Positions 18,085 through 27,010 of a stretch of DNA of 64,000 nt are shown here, in pieces (within the stretch, counting starts at the first letter, position 1; every line of letters starts with the position of its first letter). The notes beneath the pieces are model-generated. The model searched no databases. It was not told the DNA's origin and was given only the letters and a program-made list of their open reading frames with translations. Made by a program: the position numbers and the translations under genes. This DNA comes from Maribellus sp. YY47 (lineage in GTDB: Bacteria > Bacteroidota > Bacteroidia > Bacteroidales > Prolixibacteraceae). Location of the stretch: positions 1 to 64,000 of the forward strand of contig NZ_JALGYW010000010.1 in the NCBI RefSeq assembly GCF_023111095.1. The letters run 5' to 3'.

Positions 18085-19086
18085 TTAGTGCAATATTTTG
18101 TAGATCATTTCCTTTTGAAGATCAGCGGTGTCGACCATTGTCGAAACATTGAGCCCTTTACTTTTCAGGTCGTATTCACGAAGAATTCCCATGATTTCGT
18201 ACAACTTGGTGGGCGAGTATTTTTTGGCTGCGTTAATGTAATCGCGAACAAAATAAGGGCTCACCCGTAATTCTGCAGCAGCACTTCGCTCCGATTTATC
18301 TTTCAGAAAATGATAGGTAAATAACTTTGAATAGTAGAAATACAATCCGGCAATTGTTTTTTGAATGGGATTGAGCGTGGGATTGGCCCCAAAATAGTTA
18401 ATGATTTTGTTCGCCCGCAACACGTCTTTATCCCCCAGCGCTGTCTGTAATTCTATCAAATTGAAATCCTTACTGATTCCAATGTTTTTCTCGATATGTT
18501 CGGGAGTGATTTTGTTCGAATCTTTTACAGCAATCACCAGTTTATTTAATTCGTTGGCTACTTTGCTGAGGTCGGTGCCTAAAAACGAGGTGAGAAGTTG
18601 AGCAGCCTGTGGAGTTATGGAGTAGTTGTGACTTTTCAGGTAACTGTCTATCCATCCCGGAACCTGGTTTTCGTACAATTTTTTGGTCGTCAGAATAACA
18701 CCGTTTTTCTTGATGGCCTTTACCAGCTTACTTCGGGCGTCTACCGTTTTGTATTTGTAGGCCAACACCAAAATAGTCGATGCCAGTGGCTTTTCGGCGT
18801 ACGACGACAAGAGTTCGATCTTATTTAAACTTTGCGCCTCCTTTACAATAATCACCTGTTTACTGGCCATCATCGGAAAACGCATCGAACTTTCCGCAAT
18901 ATTGATTGCATCCGAATCTTTCCCGTAAAAAACGGTTTGGTTGAAACCCTTTTCGGCATCTGTCAGCACGTTTTTTTCAATGTAGTCCGAAATGATGTCA
19001 ATAAAATAGGGCTCTTCGCCTTGCAGCAAATAAATGGGGTGGTAAATTCCTTTTTTTAGGTCTTGTAAAATATCGGCGAACTCCAT
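18085..19086 (-). CDS. holA: DNA polymerase III subunit delta
   Basis: 333 residues, usual length for HolA. It is the clamp-loader subunit that opens the beta sliding clamp. Recognisable parts are the N-terminal IYLLQGEEPYFID, the AAA-like core (TILVLAYKYKTVDARSKLVKAIKK) and the C-terminal collar domain (helical, with ALGDKDVLRANKIINYF). It is separated from the upstream AMP nucleosidase gene by one base and from the rhomboid gene by two, so it is expressed from the promoter at 19918-19948. Confidence 0.92.
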   Translation of the reverse strand: MEFADILQDLKKGIYHPIYLLQGEEPYFIDIISDYIEKNVLTDAEKGFNQTVFYGKDSDAINIAESSMRFPMMASKQVIIVKEAQSLNKIELLSSYAEKPLASTILVLAYKYKTVDARSKLVKAIKKNGVILTTKKLYENQVPGWIDSYLKSHNYSITPQAAQLLTSFLGTDLSKVANELNKLVIAVKDSNKITPEHIEKNIGISKDFNLIELQTALGDKDVLRANKIINYFGANPTLNPIQKTIAGLYFYYSKLFTYHFLKDKSERSAAAELRVSPYFVRDYINAAKKYSPTKLYEIMGILREYDLKSKGLNVSTMVDTADLQKEMIYKILH

Positions 19087-19087
19087 A

Positions 19088-19858
19088 TCAGAATTTCAGG
19101 TGTTTTACGGAAAGTCCGTTGTTTTTGATTTCAAGCAATGCGTCGATGCCTGCCTGTATATGTCTTCCCACAAATTGAGAAGTTACTTTTTGATCGCTGG
19201 TGCTGGTTTTTACTCCCGATGAAATCATCGGTTGGTCGGTAACCAGTAAAAGTGCGCCTGTGGGAATAGAATTGGCAAAGCCTACTGTAAACAAGGTGGC
19301 CGTTTCCATATCGATTGCAATGGCGCGGGTTTTCTTCAGGTATTTTTTAAACTGATTATCAAATTCCCAAACCCGTCGGTTAATGGTGGTCACAACGCCG
19401 GTCCAGTAATCCTGCCCCTGGTTGCGCAAGATATGCGAAACCGCCCTTTCCAAACTAAAAGCAGGCAGCGCCGGAATTTCTGGCGGCAGATAATCGTCGG
19501 AAGTCCCTTCGCGCCGGATTGCAGCAATCGGAAGGATAAAATCGCCGAGCTGATTTTTCTTTTTTAACCCGCCGCATTTACCCAGGAAAAGTACAGCCTT
19601 GGGGTGGATTGCACTTAAAAGATCCATGATGGTAGCCGCATTCGGACTTCCCATTCCAAAATTGATAATGGTGATTCCTTCGGCGGTAGCACTCGGCATA
19701 TTTTTGTCGGTGCCTTCTACCGGAACTTCAAACTTACGGGCAAACTTGTCGACATAATCCTGAAAATTGGTCAGCAGAATATATTGTCCGATGTCTTCCA
19801 GATTTTTTCCTGTATAACGCGGAAGCCAGTTTTCAACGATCTCTTTTTTTGTCTTCAT
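19088..19858 (-). CDS. amn: AMP nucleosidase (short Bacteroidota form)
   Basis: 256 residues, the short form without the long N-terminal regulatory domain of the E. coli enzyme. It hydrolyses AMP to adenine and ribose 5-phosphate. The nucleoside phosphorylase fold is seen in INFGMGSPNAATIMDLL, AVLFLGKCGGLKKK (substrate loop), the VVTTINRRVWEF stretch, and IDMETATLFTVGFAN with the conserved Glu that binds ribose. LLVTDQPM supplies the catalytic Asp. It is the first gene of a four-gene operon under a well-formed promoter. Confidence 0.9.
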   Translation of the reverse strand: MKTKKEIVENWLPRYTGKNLEDIGQYILLTNFQDYVDKFARKFEVPVEGTDKNMPSATAEGITIINFGMGSPNAATIMDLLSAIHPKAVLFLGKCGGLKKKNQLGDFILPIAAIRREGTSDDYLPPEIPALPAFSLERAVSHILRNQGQDYWTGVVTTINRRVWEFDNQFKKYLKKTRAIAIDMETATLFTVGFANSIPTGALLLVTDQPMISSGVKTSTSDQKVTSQFVGRHIQAGIDALLEIKNNGLSVKHLKF

Positions 19859-19917
19859 ACTTTCTGAAATATTTTACCTTTGAACAATCTGAGATGGGTA
19901 AGGTTGAAAGGTTGACA

Positions 19918-19948
19918 CAAATGTACATTTTTCGCCGTCACCTTCAAA
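19918..19948 (-). promoter_or_regulatory. Promoter of the amn-holA-rhomboid-aminotransferase operon
   Basis: On the minus strand TTTG (19948-19945), a 19-base spacer and TACATTTG (19925-19918) match the Bacteroidota consensus in full. Transcription would start about 50 bases before the amn ATG. Confidence 0.72.
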
Positions 19949-19972
19949 AATGAGTGCACAAGAAACCGAAAA

Positions 19973-20428
19973 ATGGACAAGCTGAATTTACCGGATTATG
20001 CTTTTCGTACCAAAACCGAAGCGGGCAAAAATTGGATATTTGATGCCATTCGGAAAAAATTTGTGGCGCTGACTCCCGAAGAATGGGTGCGGCAGAATTT
20101 TATTCAGTACCTGAAACACGATAAAAAATACCCTGAAAACCGCATGGCGGTTGAGAAGCAGATTACGGTGAACGGAAAACCCCGGCGTTTCGATTTGCTG
20201 ATTTATTCCAAAAACGGACAGCCTCATTTAATTGCTGAGTTTAAAGCGCCCAACGTAAAAATAACACAGGACACGTTCGATCAGGTGGTTCGTTACAACA
20301 TGGCCTTGCGTGTGGAGCGCGTGGTGGTTTCGAACGGAATGCAGCATTTTGCCTGCGAAATAGATTATGTGAACAACAGCTACAGCTTTTTGCGTGAGAT
20401 TCCTGAATTTAGTATTGTTTCGAGATGA
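19973..20428 (+). CDS. Stand-alone HsdR N-terminal nuclease-domain protein
   Basis: 151 residues covering only the N-terminal PD-(D/E)xK domain of type I restriction subunit R (HSDR_N_2). The conserved region reads VRQNFIQYL, then PRRFDLLIYSKNGQPHLIAE with the Asp and Glu of the nuclease core, and FKAP with its Lys. No helicase domain and no HsdM or HsdS gene is present, so it is not a complete restriction system. Short forms like this are widespread in Bacteroidota, usually single genes, and have no assigned function that I know. It is transcribed divergently from amn across a 114-bp gap. Confidence 0.82.
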   Translation: MDKLNLPDYAFRTKTEAGKNWIFDAIRKKFVALTPEEWVRQNFIQYLKHDKKYPENRMAVEKQITVNGKPRRFDLLIYSKNGQPHLIAEFKAPNVKITQDTFDQVVRYNMALRVERVVVSNGMQHFACEIDYVNNSYSFLREIPEFSIVSR

Positions 20429-20430
20429 GG

Positions 20431-20541
20431 GCGCAAAAGCACATTTCACGTAAAGTACGCCAAGTTTTACCCAAATGAACGCAAAATAGAAACCGGAGTC
20501 AGCACTTTGCGATTTTTTGCGCTTCTTTTGCGTCTTTGCGG
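20431..20541. repeat. Intergenic TTTGCG / CGCAAA repeat patch
   Basis: The 162-bp gap between two convergent genes holds four TTTGCG copies (20506, 20516, 20527, 20535) and two inverted CGCAAA copies (20432, 20480). The right part reads like a short irregular tandem array and can pair with the left CGCAAAA elements. Degenerate arrays of this type are common between genes in Bacteroidota; whether it is a terminator or a mobile repeat remnant is open. Confidence 0.5.
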
Positions 20542-20590
20542 AAGCCTGACTTTTTTATTGTTTAGGATATTTTGATCATTATTTTGTATT

Positions 20591-21118
20591 TCAGCACAAT
20601 ACTTTCTGGAAAAGAATTTCGTCTTTCCAGCCATCTCTGGTTTTTAGCCAGTCTTTTTTTATTCCCGATTTCTGAAATCCGGCTTTTTCAAAAAGGTGAA
20701 TACTGGTGGCATTATCGATGGCAATATTGGTATACAATTGCTTTAGTCCAAGTACTTCGAGTGCATAAACGGATAGAGCTTGCAAGGCATCGCCGGCATA
20801 TCCTTTACCGCGGTTTTCGGTTTTATGAATCAGAATTCCCACACCGGCACGCAGATGATACGGTTCGAAATCAAACAGATCGACTGCACCGACGGCCTGC
20901 ATACTTTCATCCTGTATAATCAGACGTAACTGCCGGGTAGCATAAATATCTTTTGCCGATTCGGCCAGGTATTGCGCCAGAATATGTTTTGAGAACGGCG
21001 CTTTGGTATTGCTTACCTGCCAGATCTCGATGTTGTTTTCCCATTTGTACAAAAGATCGATGTCTTCGGGCTCCAGCGGCCGAAGGTTGATCTTTCCATA
21101 GGTGAGTAATTCATTCAT
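20591..21118 (-). CDS. GNAT-family N-acetyltransferase
   Basis: 175 residues from the ATG at 21118. This ATG overlaps the stop of the upstream glycosyltransferase gene as TAATG, which fixes the start. The GNAT fold is seen in INLRPLEPEDIDLLYKWENN and the acetyl-CoA loop ENRGKGYAGDALQALSVYAL, followed by NIAIDNATSIHLFEKAGFQK. It belongs to the RimJ/RimL/SpeG-like subgroup that acetylates amino groups of proteins, polyamines or sugars; the acceptor is unknown. Coupling to a glycosyltransferase might point to sugar modification, but this is only inference. Confidence 0.87.
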   Translation of the reverse strand: MNELLTYGKINLRPLEPEDIDLLYKWENNIEIWQVSNTKAPFSKHILAQYLAESAKDIYATRQLRLIIQDESMQAVGAVDLFDFEPYHLRAGVGILIHKTENRGKGYAGDALQALSVYALEVLGLKQLYTNIAIDNATSIHLFEKAGFQKSGIKKDWLKTRDGWKDEILFQKVLC

Positions 21119-23073
21119 TAGCGGTCGAGTTTTTTCCACGATTTATACAGAATTTCGGCATCGGTAACCAAACGGTAATCCTTTGCATAAAGCATGTTCA
21201 GCCGGGTGAATTTTTCGGGATCGGGCCGAAGCTCCGGAAACAGGTCCCCCGGATTCAACACACCTCCTTTTAACGCCGGAAGGTGCTCAAAGGTTCCTTT
21301 TTCGGGCAGGTAACCAATCCATGACTTTTTCGCGGTAAGCACGCTGAAGATGTTGGACAGAAAACGGGATTTGTTTTCGAAAAACCAAACCAGCAGCGGG
21401 CTGGCGAGTAAAAGAATCAAGGCAACTTCAACGTCGAACAGTCTTTTCTTCTTTTTGTTGACGGGTTTTGAGATGGCATTTACGTTTACCACATACAAAT
21501 CGCCGGCTGTGTGAATCGAGTTACTCCCGATAATACTGATGCTTTCAGGTGGTGCTATTTTGTAATCCACATCAAGTTCGGTTAAATCGAGCATGGCCCG
21601 GATGATATCTGCTGAAGAAATGTTTGCGGCACAAAAAATGAGCTCATCAATCCGGTTGATCCGGATGATCTCTTTTATCTGGTTGATATTTCCAAGGTAT
21701 TGCTCTCCTTTATCTTTTTCGTCCAGCGCAATGTAGCCCGCCAGCTGTGTGTGAAACTGGGTTTCTTCCAAAATTTGTTGTACCCTTTCGGCCTCCCCGG
21801 GGTGTCCGACAATCGCCATTTTTTTGTTACGCTGAATATTTAAAGGGAATTTGCCCGGTATCAACCCATGAAATAACAAGCGCAACAAGGGCAGCGAAAC
21901 CCCCGCCCAGCCAGCGCCTAATAAAATAAGCGCTCTGGAAAACCGGTATTCCTCATCCACCAATGAGTACACCAGCAAAATGGCAATCAATCCCCACAAG
22001 ATTCCGCGCTCGAGTTTGTATATACTGAACGGTCTTTTGTAAGCTCCCGAAAATCCAATTCCGAATAAAAAGAATAGGATGTAAACGGGCGCCACAACCT
22101 CCAGAAAAACCGGCGGGTAATAATCTGCCTGATGAAATTGGAGTTCTTCCCAAACCGGGGTGAGGAGAAAAAATCCAAGGAAAATCAGTAGTGCGTCAAG
22201 CAACGGAAGAAAGGTACGCGAGAAGACTCTTTTCCCGATCGAAAGAAAAGCCCTAAAGTAAATGGCCAGGTGAATAAGCGTTGCGAAAATACCTGCTTTC
22301 TTACCCGGGAAATGTTTCCGGACAAAGATCACCATTGCCTTGTAAAATACTTTTACATAATTCAACGAACCTTTTTTGGTGCTTTCACCTTTGTAGTGAA
22401 TAATGGTGGTTTCGGGGAAATAATAGTTTTTATAGCCTGCTTGCTGAATCCGGTAGGAAAGATCGATGTCTTCGCCATACATAAAAAAGGTTTCGTCGAG
22501 CAGACCAACCTTGTCGAGCGTTTCTTTCCGCATTAACATAAAAGCGCCTGCCAGCACATCCACTTCATGAATTTCGTTTTCACTGAGATAGGAGAGATGA
22601 TACTTTCCGAATTTCTTTGATTTGGGAAATATTTTTGCCAGGCCGAACATTTTATAAAACGCTACCCACGGTGTGGGTAATCCGCGTTTGGATTCGGGCA
22701 GAAAATTTCCTTTCCCATCGATCATTTTTACGCCCAGAGCGCCTGCTTCAGAGTGCTGGTCCATAAAGGCGACGGTTTTCTCAAAGGTATTTTCCTCAAC
22801 CACCGTGTCGGGATTCAACAAAAGAATATACCTGCCTTTTGCCTGTCGGATGGCCTGGTTATTGGCTTTTGAAAAACCCTGGTTGTTTTTGTTTTCGATC
22901 AGCTGAACCTGCGGGAACTTTTCGCGGACAAGTTCCATGGAACCGTCAACCGAATTATTGTCGACCACAAACACTTCGGTACTTACATTTTTTGCAGCCC
23001 GAAACACAGCGTGAAGACACTGCTCGAGAAAGTGTTTGACATTGTAGTTGACGATAACGACCGATAAATCCAT
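21118..23073 (-). CDS. Membrane glycosyltransferase family 2 with a C-terminal nucleotide-binding and degenerate sugar-transferase segment
   Basis: 651 residues from the ATG at 23073; five residues of extension are possible. Residues 1-240 are a GT2 domain (SVVIVNYN, LLLNPDT, MYGEDIDLSYR). Several membrane helices follow (about 255-390). Residues about 415-510 look like a Rossmann-type unit (KKMAIVGHPGEAERVQQIL). The C-terminal ~110 residues resemble the start and end of a polyprenyl-phosphate sugar phosphotransferase (KKKRLFDVEVALILLLASP ... KSWIGYLP ... ALKGGVLNPGDLF ... LNMLYAKDYRLVTD) but lack the middle part with the catalytic Asp-Glu pair. It probably acts in surface polysaccharide or lipid glycosylation. 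Its position between recR and a GNAT gene gives no further clue. Confidence 0.83.
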   Translation of the reverse strand: MDLSVVIVNYNVKHFLEQCLHAVFRAAKNVSTEVFVVDNNSVDGSMELVREKFPQVQLIENKNNQGFSKANNQAIRQAKGRYILLLNPDTVVEENTFEKTVAFMDQHSEAGALGVKMIDGKGNFLPESKRGLPTPWVAFYKMFGLAKIFPKSKKFGKYHLSYLSENEIHEVDVLAGAFMLMRKETLDKVGLLDETFFMYGEDIDLSYRIQQAGYKNYYFPETTIIHYKGESTKKGSLNYVKVFYKAMVIFVRKHFPGKKAGIFATLIHLAIYFRAFLSIGKRVFSRTFLPLLDALLIFLGFFLLTPVWEELQFHQADYYPPVFLEVVAPVYILFFLFGIGFSGAYKRPFSIYKLERGILWGLIAILLVYSLVDEEYRFSRALILLGAGWAGVSLPLLRLLFHGLIPGKFPLNIQRNKKMAIVGHPGEAERVQQILEETQFHTQLAGYIALDEKDKGEQYLGNINQIKEIIRINRIDELIFCAANISSADIIRAMLDLTELDVDYKIAPPESISIIGSNSIHTAGDLYVVNVNAISKPVNKKKKRLFDVEVALILLLASPLLVWFFENKSRFLSNIFSVLTAKKSWIGYLPEKGTFEHLPALKGGVLNPGDLFPELRPDPEKFTRLNMLYAKDYRLVTDAEILYKSWKKLDR

Positions 23074-23150
23074 AAACAGTTCAGTCAAAGATGCTCAAAT
23101 GTAGGCATTCCTTTTAGATAACGGAAGATCAGGAAAAATCTGATTGAAAC

Positions 23151-23777
23151 TTATCTCCCAACCGAATTTTCGTAGGGAACACGGTTTACCAGCGAACGCC
23201 CCAACGTAATCTCGTCGGTATATTCCAGTTCGTCGCCAATGGAAACACCGCGGGCCAGGGTGGAAAGTCGCACTTCATATTCCTTCAACTTTCGGTAAAT
23301 ATAAAAGTTGGTGGTATCGCCTTCCATGGTAGTCGATAAGGCAAGAATAACTTCGATTACTTCTCCCGACGCGACACGTTTTACCAGCGAGTCTATTTCC
23401 AGATCAGCAGGGCCAATTCCGTCCATGGGCGAAATGATGCCGCCAAGAACATGATACAAACCGTTAAATTGCTGCGTGTTTTCGATCGACATTACATCGC
23501 GGATGTTTTCCACCACACAAATTACGCTCGCGTTGCGCGAAGGATTGCTGCAAATCTGGCACAAATCGGTATCCGAAATGTTATGACAAACCTTGCAGTG
23601 TTTGATTTCGTCGCGCAATTGAATGAGGCTGTTTCCAAAAGCATGCACCTGTTCGGTGTCTTGCCGAAGCAAATGCAGAACCAGGCGTAACGCACTCTTT
23701 CGACCGATGCCGGGCAGTTTGGAAAATTCATTTACCGCATTTTCCAGTAAGCGCGAAGGATATTTATCGATGTTCAT
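23151..23777 (-). CDS. recR: Recombination mediator protein RecR
   Basis: 208 residues, usual size. RecR works with RecO (and RecF) to load RecA at single-strand gaps. Visible are the helix-hairpin-helix ([12 protein letters not shown]), a four-cysteine zinc site (Cys61, 64, 73, 76) and the Toprim domain ([15 protein letters not shown], then [14 protein letters not shown]). The C-terminal Walker-like segment [20 protein letters not shown] is intact. The glycosyltransferase gene starts 77 bases downstream on the same strand and may be cotranscribed. Confidence 0.97.
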   Translation of the reverse strand: MNIDKYPSRLLENAVNEFSKLPGIGRKSALRLVLHLLRQDTEQVHAFGNSLIQLRDEIKHCKVCHNISDTDLCQICSNPSRNASVICVVENIRDVMSIENTQQFNGLYHVLGGIISPMDGIGPADLEIDSLVKRVASGEVIEVILALSTTMEGDTTNFYIYRKLKEYEVRLSTLARGVSIGDELEYTDEITLGRSLVNRVPYENSVGR

Positions 23778-23865
23778 GTGTCAAAAATAGAGTGAAAAGT
23801 ATAATTTTTGGAAATTTAGCTCGATAAATTTTGTGTATCTTTTGTGGTCAAAAAAAACAGAAACA

Positions 23866-24423
23866 ATGAAAACGCTTTTCCTGACTCTTGCAATGCTGTC
23901 TGCATTTATTGTTGCATTCGGACAAAACTATACTTCAGCACAAAAAAGGGGTGAAGGGCAAAGTGAAGATTACAGCCCTTCAAAAGTTTATTATGGTGGC
24001 GGATTGAATCTGACTTTCGGAAGCATTACCGAAGTGGGTATTTCTCCGCTGGTTGGTTATAAAGCAACTCCACAGTTTTCGGTGGGCAGCCAGTTAACCT
24101 ATCAGTATTTCAGATACGATCGTGCCGGTTACGACTATAGTGCAACCAATTACGGAGGCAGCCTGTTTTCGCGCTACCGTTTTGTTCCACAACTTTACGG
24201 TCATGTTGAATTCTCGATGATGAATTACGAATTTCAAAGCGTTTACACTGGAAGCAATCGCGACTGGGTGCCGTTTTTATTTGTTGGCGGTGGTTTTAGC
24301 CAGCCCATATCGAAGAATACCTGGATAAATGCACAGTTGCTGTTTGACGTTATCCAGGACGAGAATTCTCCGTTTGAAGATTGGGAACCGTTTTATACCA
24401 TTGGGATCGGCGTTGGTTTTTAA
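23866..24423 (+). CDS. Outer membrane beta-barrel protein
   Basis: 185 residues from the ATG at 23866, which begins a good signal peptide (MKTLFLTLAMLSAF...GQ). The mature part has alternating amphipathic strands rich in Tyr and Gly (YYGGGLNLTFGSITEVGISP, NYGGSLFSRYRFVPQLYGHV) and ends in a strand with a final aromatic residue (YTIGIGVGF), as expected of a small OmpX/OmpW-like eight-stranded barrel. Function unknown. Its TAA overlaps the convergent malic enzyme stop by four bases. Confidence 0.75.
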   Translation: MKTLFLTLAMLSAFIVAFGQNYTSAQKRGEGQSEDYSPSKVYYGGGLNLTFGSITEVGISPLVGYKATPQFSVGSQLTYQYFRYDRAGYDYSATNYGGSLFSRYRFVPQLYGHVEFSMMNYEFQSVYTGSNRDWVPFLFVGGGFSQPISKNTWINAQLLFDVIQDENSPFEDWEPFYTIGIGVGF

Positions 24424-26699
24424 GTCTCTTTTTCCATCGATTGTGCATCAATCACAGCAATGGCCGTCATGTTAATGATTTCCCTGACAGAACTGTCGCG
24501 TTGCAAAATATGAATGGGTTTTTTCATTCCCATCAAAATAGGGCCAAGTGCTTCGCATGGTCCGATGGACTGAAGAATTTTGTATGTAATGTTTCCTGAA
24601 CTCAGGTTGGGGAAAATGAGTGTATTTGCATCTGCATCGCCCAGCTTATTAAACGGATAACGCGCATAGCGCAGTTTGCCATTTAGTGCATAATTGGCCT
24701 GAAGTTCACCGTCAACGATCAGGTCGGGATATTTGTCATGAAGAATTTTTACTGCTTCTTTTACCCGTACCGGACTTCCTTCGCCTTTGAAAGCACCAAA
24801 ATTGGAATAGGAGAGTAGTGCAATTTTAGGCTCGATGGTAAACCGCCGTACTTCCCAGGCTGTTAAAACCGTGGTGTCGGCCAATACCTGTGCTGACGGA
24901 TTCATATTAACCGTGGTATCTGACAAGAACAGTGGGCCCCGCCTGGTCAGCATGATATACATACCGGCAATGTGGTTAAAATCTTCGCGTACGCCAACCA
25001 CTTGCAGGGCGGGACGGATGGTGTTTGAATAAGTACGGGAAAAACCTGAAATAAAAGCGTCAGCTTCACCTGTTTCAACCATCATTGGGCCAAAGTAATC
25101 GCGGTTGTACATATTTTCCAGCGCCTCTTCGTAAGTCATTCCTTTGCGTTTGCGTTTTTCATAGAGAATCTTCGCATACTGCTGGCGTTTCTCTTCACTT
25201 ACTGAATTTTGCAAATCAATGATTGGAACATTGTCAATTTCGAGTTGGTTCTCTTTGATAAGCGCCTTTATTTTTGCTTCATTGCCGATCAAAATAGGTT
25301 GGGCTATACCATCGCGTATAACTGATTGGACTGCTTTTAAAATGCGAAAATTGTTCGCTTCTGCAAATACCACCCTTTTCGGATTTTGTCTGGCTTTGTT
25401 TCGGATAGCCATGATCAGTTTATTGTCGAGTCCTAACCGATTGATGAGTTCCTGCTTATAAGCCGTCCAGTTTTTGATGGGTTTCCGGGCTACACCCGAT
25501 TCCATGGCAGCGTTTGCAACTGCCATCGATACCGTGGTGATCAAACGTGGATCGAGAGGTTTGGGAATAATATAGTCTTTCCCGAAAGTAATGTTTTGCT
25601 GGTTGTAAGCTTTCGCCACCATTTCAGGGACAAAATCTTTCGCCAGTTTGGCCAGCGCTCTGGCTGCAGCAATTTTCATTTCTTCGTTGATAGTGGTGGC
25701 GCGTACATCAAGCGCTCCCCTGAAAATAAAAGGAAATCCCAGTACATTGTTGATTTGGTTGGGGTAATCGCTTCGCCCGGTAGCCATAATTATGTCGTTG
25801 CGCGCCGCGGTGGCGTCTTCGTAAGATATTTCGGGATTGGGGTTGGCCATGGCAAAAACAATCGGATTGGCTGCCATCGATTTTATCATCTTTTTCGAAA
25901 CCACGTCGGCCACTGAAAGCCCCAGAAAAACATCGGCACCTTGCATGGCTTCCTCTAAAGAATTCAGATCACGGTCGGTAACAAATTGTTGCTTGATAGG
26001 ATTCAGATCGGTTCGTTGCCGGTTGATGACACCTCTGCTGTCCACCATCACAACATTTTCGCGTTTTACGCCTAAACTGATGTACAATTTAATACAGGAA
26101 ATAGCTGCCGCTCCGGCTCCGCTTACTACTACTTTGATGGTGTCAATCTTTTTGTGGGTAATTTCCAACGCATTGAGCAAACCTGCTGATGAGATTATTG
26201 CAGTACCATGCTGATCGTCATGAAAAACAGGAATATTTAGTTCTTTTTTGAGGGTTTCTTCAATCTCGAAACATTCCGGAGCTTTAATATCTTCGAGGTT
26301 GATTCCTCCAAAAGTTGGAGAAATGGCTTTTACCACTTCAATCAGCTTTTGCGGATTTTTCTCATTTACTTCAATGTCGAATACATCCACATCGGCAAAA
26401 ATCTTAAAAAGCAAGCCCTTTCCTTCCATTACGGGTTTGCCGGCTTCGGGGCCGATGTCGCCCAGTCCAAGTACCGCAGTTCCGTTAGAAACAACTGCGA
26501 CGAGGTTGCCTTTGGCAGTATATTTATACACATTGTCGGTTTTTTTCTTGATCTCAAGGCAAGGTTGAGCAACTCCGGGAGTATAAGCCAGCGATAAATC
26601 GTATTGGGTACTGTGTGGTTTTGTCGGGATAACTTCGATTTTTCCCGGACGGTCTTTTTGATGGTAGTTGAGTGCATCAATTTTACGCAGTTTCGCCAT
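24420..26699 (-). CDS. maeB: NADP-dependent malic enzyme with C-terminal phosphotransacetylase domain (MaeB-type)
   Basis: 759 residues from the ATG at 26699. It converts malate to pyruvate and CO2 with reduction of NADP. Residues about 15-150 are the malic N-terminal domain ([35 protein letters not shown]), followed by the NAD(P)-binding domain ([18 protein letters not shown]). Residues about 430-755 form a phosphotransacetylase-like domain ([37 protein letters not shown]), which is regulatory rather than catalytic in the E. coli homologue. The gene appears monocistronic and convergent with the barrel-protein gene. Confidence 0.95.
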   Translation of the reverse strand: MAKLRKIDALNYHQKDRPGKIEVIPTKPHSTQYDLSLAYTPGVAQPCLEIKKKTDNVYKYTAKGNLVAVVSNGTAVLGLGDIGPEAGKPVMEGKGLLFKIFADVDVFDIEVNEKNPQKLIEVVKAISPTFGGINLEDIKAPECFEIEETLKKELNIPVFHDDQHGTAIISSAGLLNALEITHKKIDTIKVVVSGAGAAAISCIKLYISLGVKRENVVMVDSRGVINRQRTDLNPIKQQFVTDRDLNSLEEAMQGADVFLGLSVADVVSKKMIKSMAANPIVFAMANPNPEISYEDATAARNDIIMATGRSDYPNQINNVLGFPFIFRGALDVRATTINEEMKIAAARALAKLAKDFVPEMVAKAYNQQNITFGKDYIIPKPLDPRLITTVSMAVANAAMESGVARKPIKNWTAYKQELINRLGLDNKLIMAIRNKARQNPKRVVFAEANNFRILKAVQSVIRDGIAQPILIGNEAKIKALIKENQLEIDNVPIIDLQNSVSEEKRQQYAKILYEKRKRKGMTYEEALENMYNRDYFGPMMVETGEADAFISGFSRTYSNTIRPALQVVGVREDFNHIAGMYIMLTRRGPLFLSDTTVNMNPSAQVLADTTVLTAWEVRRFTIEPKIALLSYSNFGAFKGEGSPVRVKEAVKILHDKYPDLIVDGELQANYALNGKLRYARYPFNKLGDADANTLIFPNLSSGNITYKILQSIGPCEALGPILMGMKKPIHILQRDSSVREIINMTAIAVIDAQSMEKET

Positions 26700-27010
26700 G
26701 ACTAGTGAATTATGGTTTCTATTAAATTTACTGAAAATCAAGCGGAGAGGATATGTTATTCGTCAGCTAAAAAGCTGTTGTTTAACAAGAAGTAAGCATC
26801 GTTGTTTGATCATTGCAGGCCGGCTGGTTATATTCCGATACATCTGGATTTATTCAAGGCTTAAAATTTTCTTATGGATTGAACGGAAGACGTGTTGGGT
26901 ATTCTGCCAGGATAACCTGATTTTCATATTGGAATCAAAAGAAAGACAACCTAAATTTTATAGATTTGCAGATAAACGTAAATATTACACGTTTTCCTAA
27001 ATAAACGAAC
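26700..27010. promoter_or_regulatory. Divergent intergenic region with a promoter box for the GH43/GH51 cluster
   Basis: A 311-bp gap between the malic enzyme (minus) and the first gene of the arabinose-glycan cluster (plus). TAGATTTG at 26961-26968 matches TAnnTTTG, 42 bases before the GH43 ATG. No matching TTTG lies at the right distance, which would suit an activator-dependent promoter. I see no repeats like those at the HTCS site and no open frame of interest. Confidence 0.5.

Noticed and set aside
20429-20590. Possible short CRISPR-like array
   Set aside because: The TTTGCG units are only six bases long with irregular spacers of 2-5 bases, so it cannot be CRISPR. No cas genes are present.
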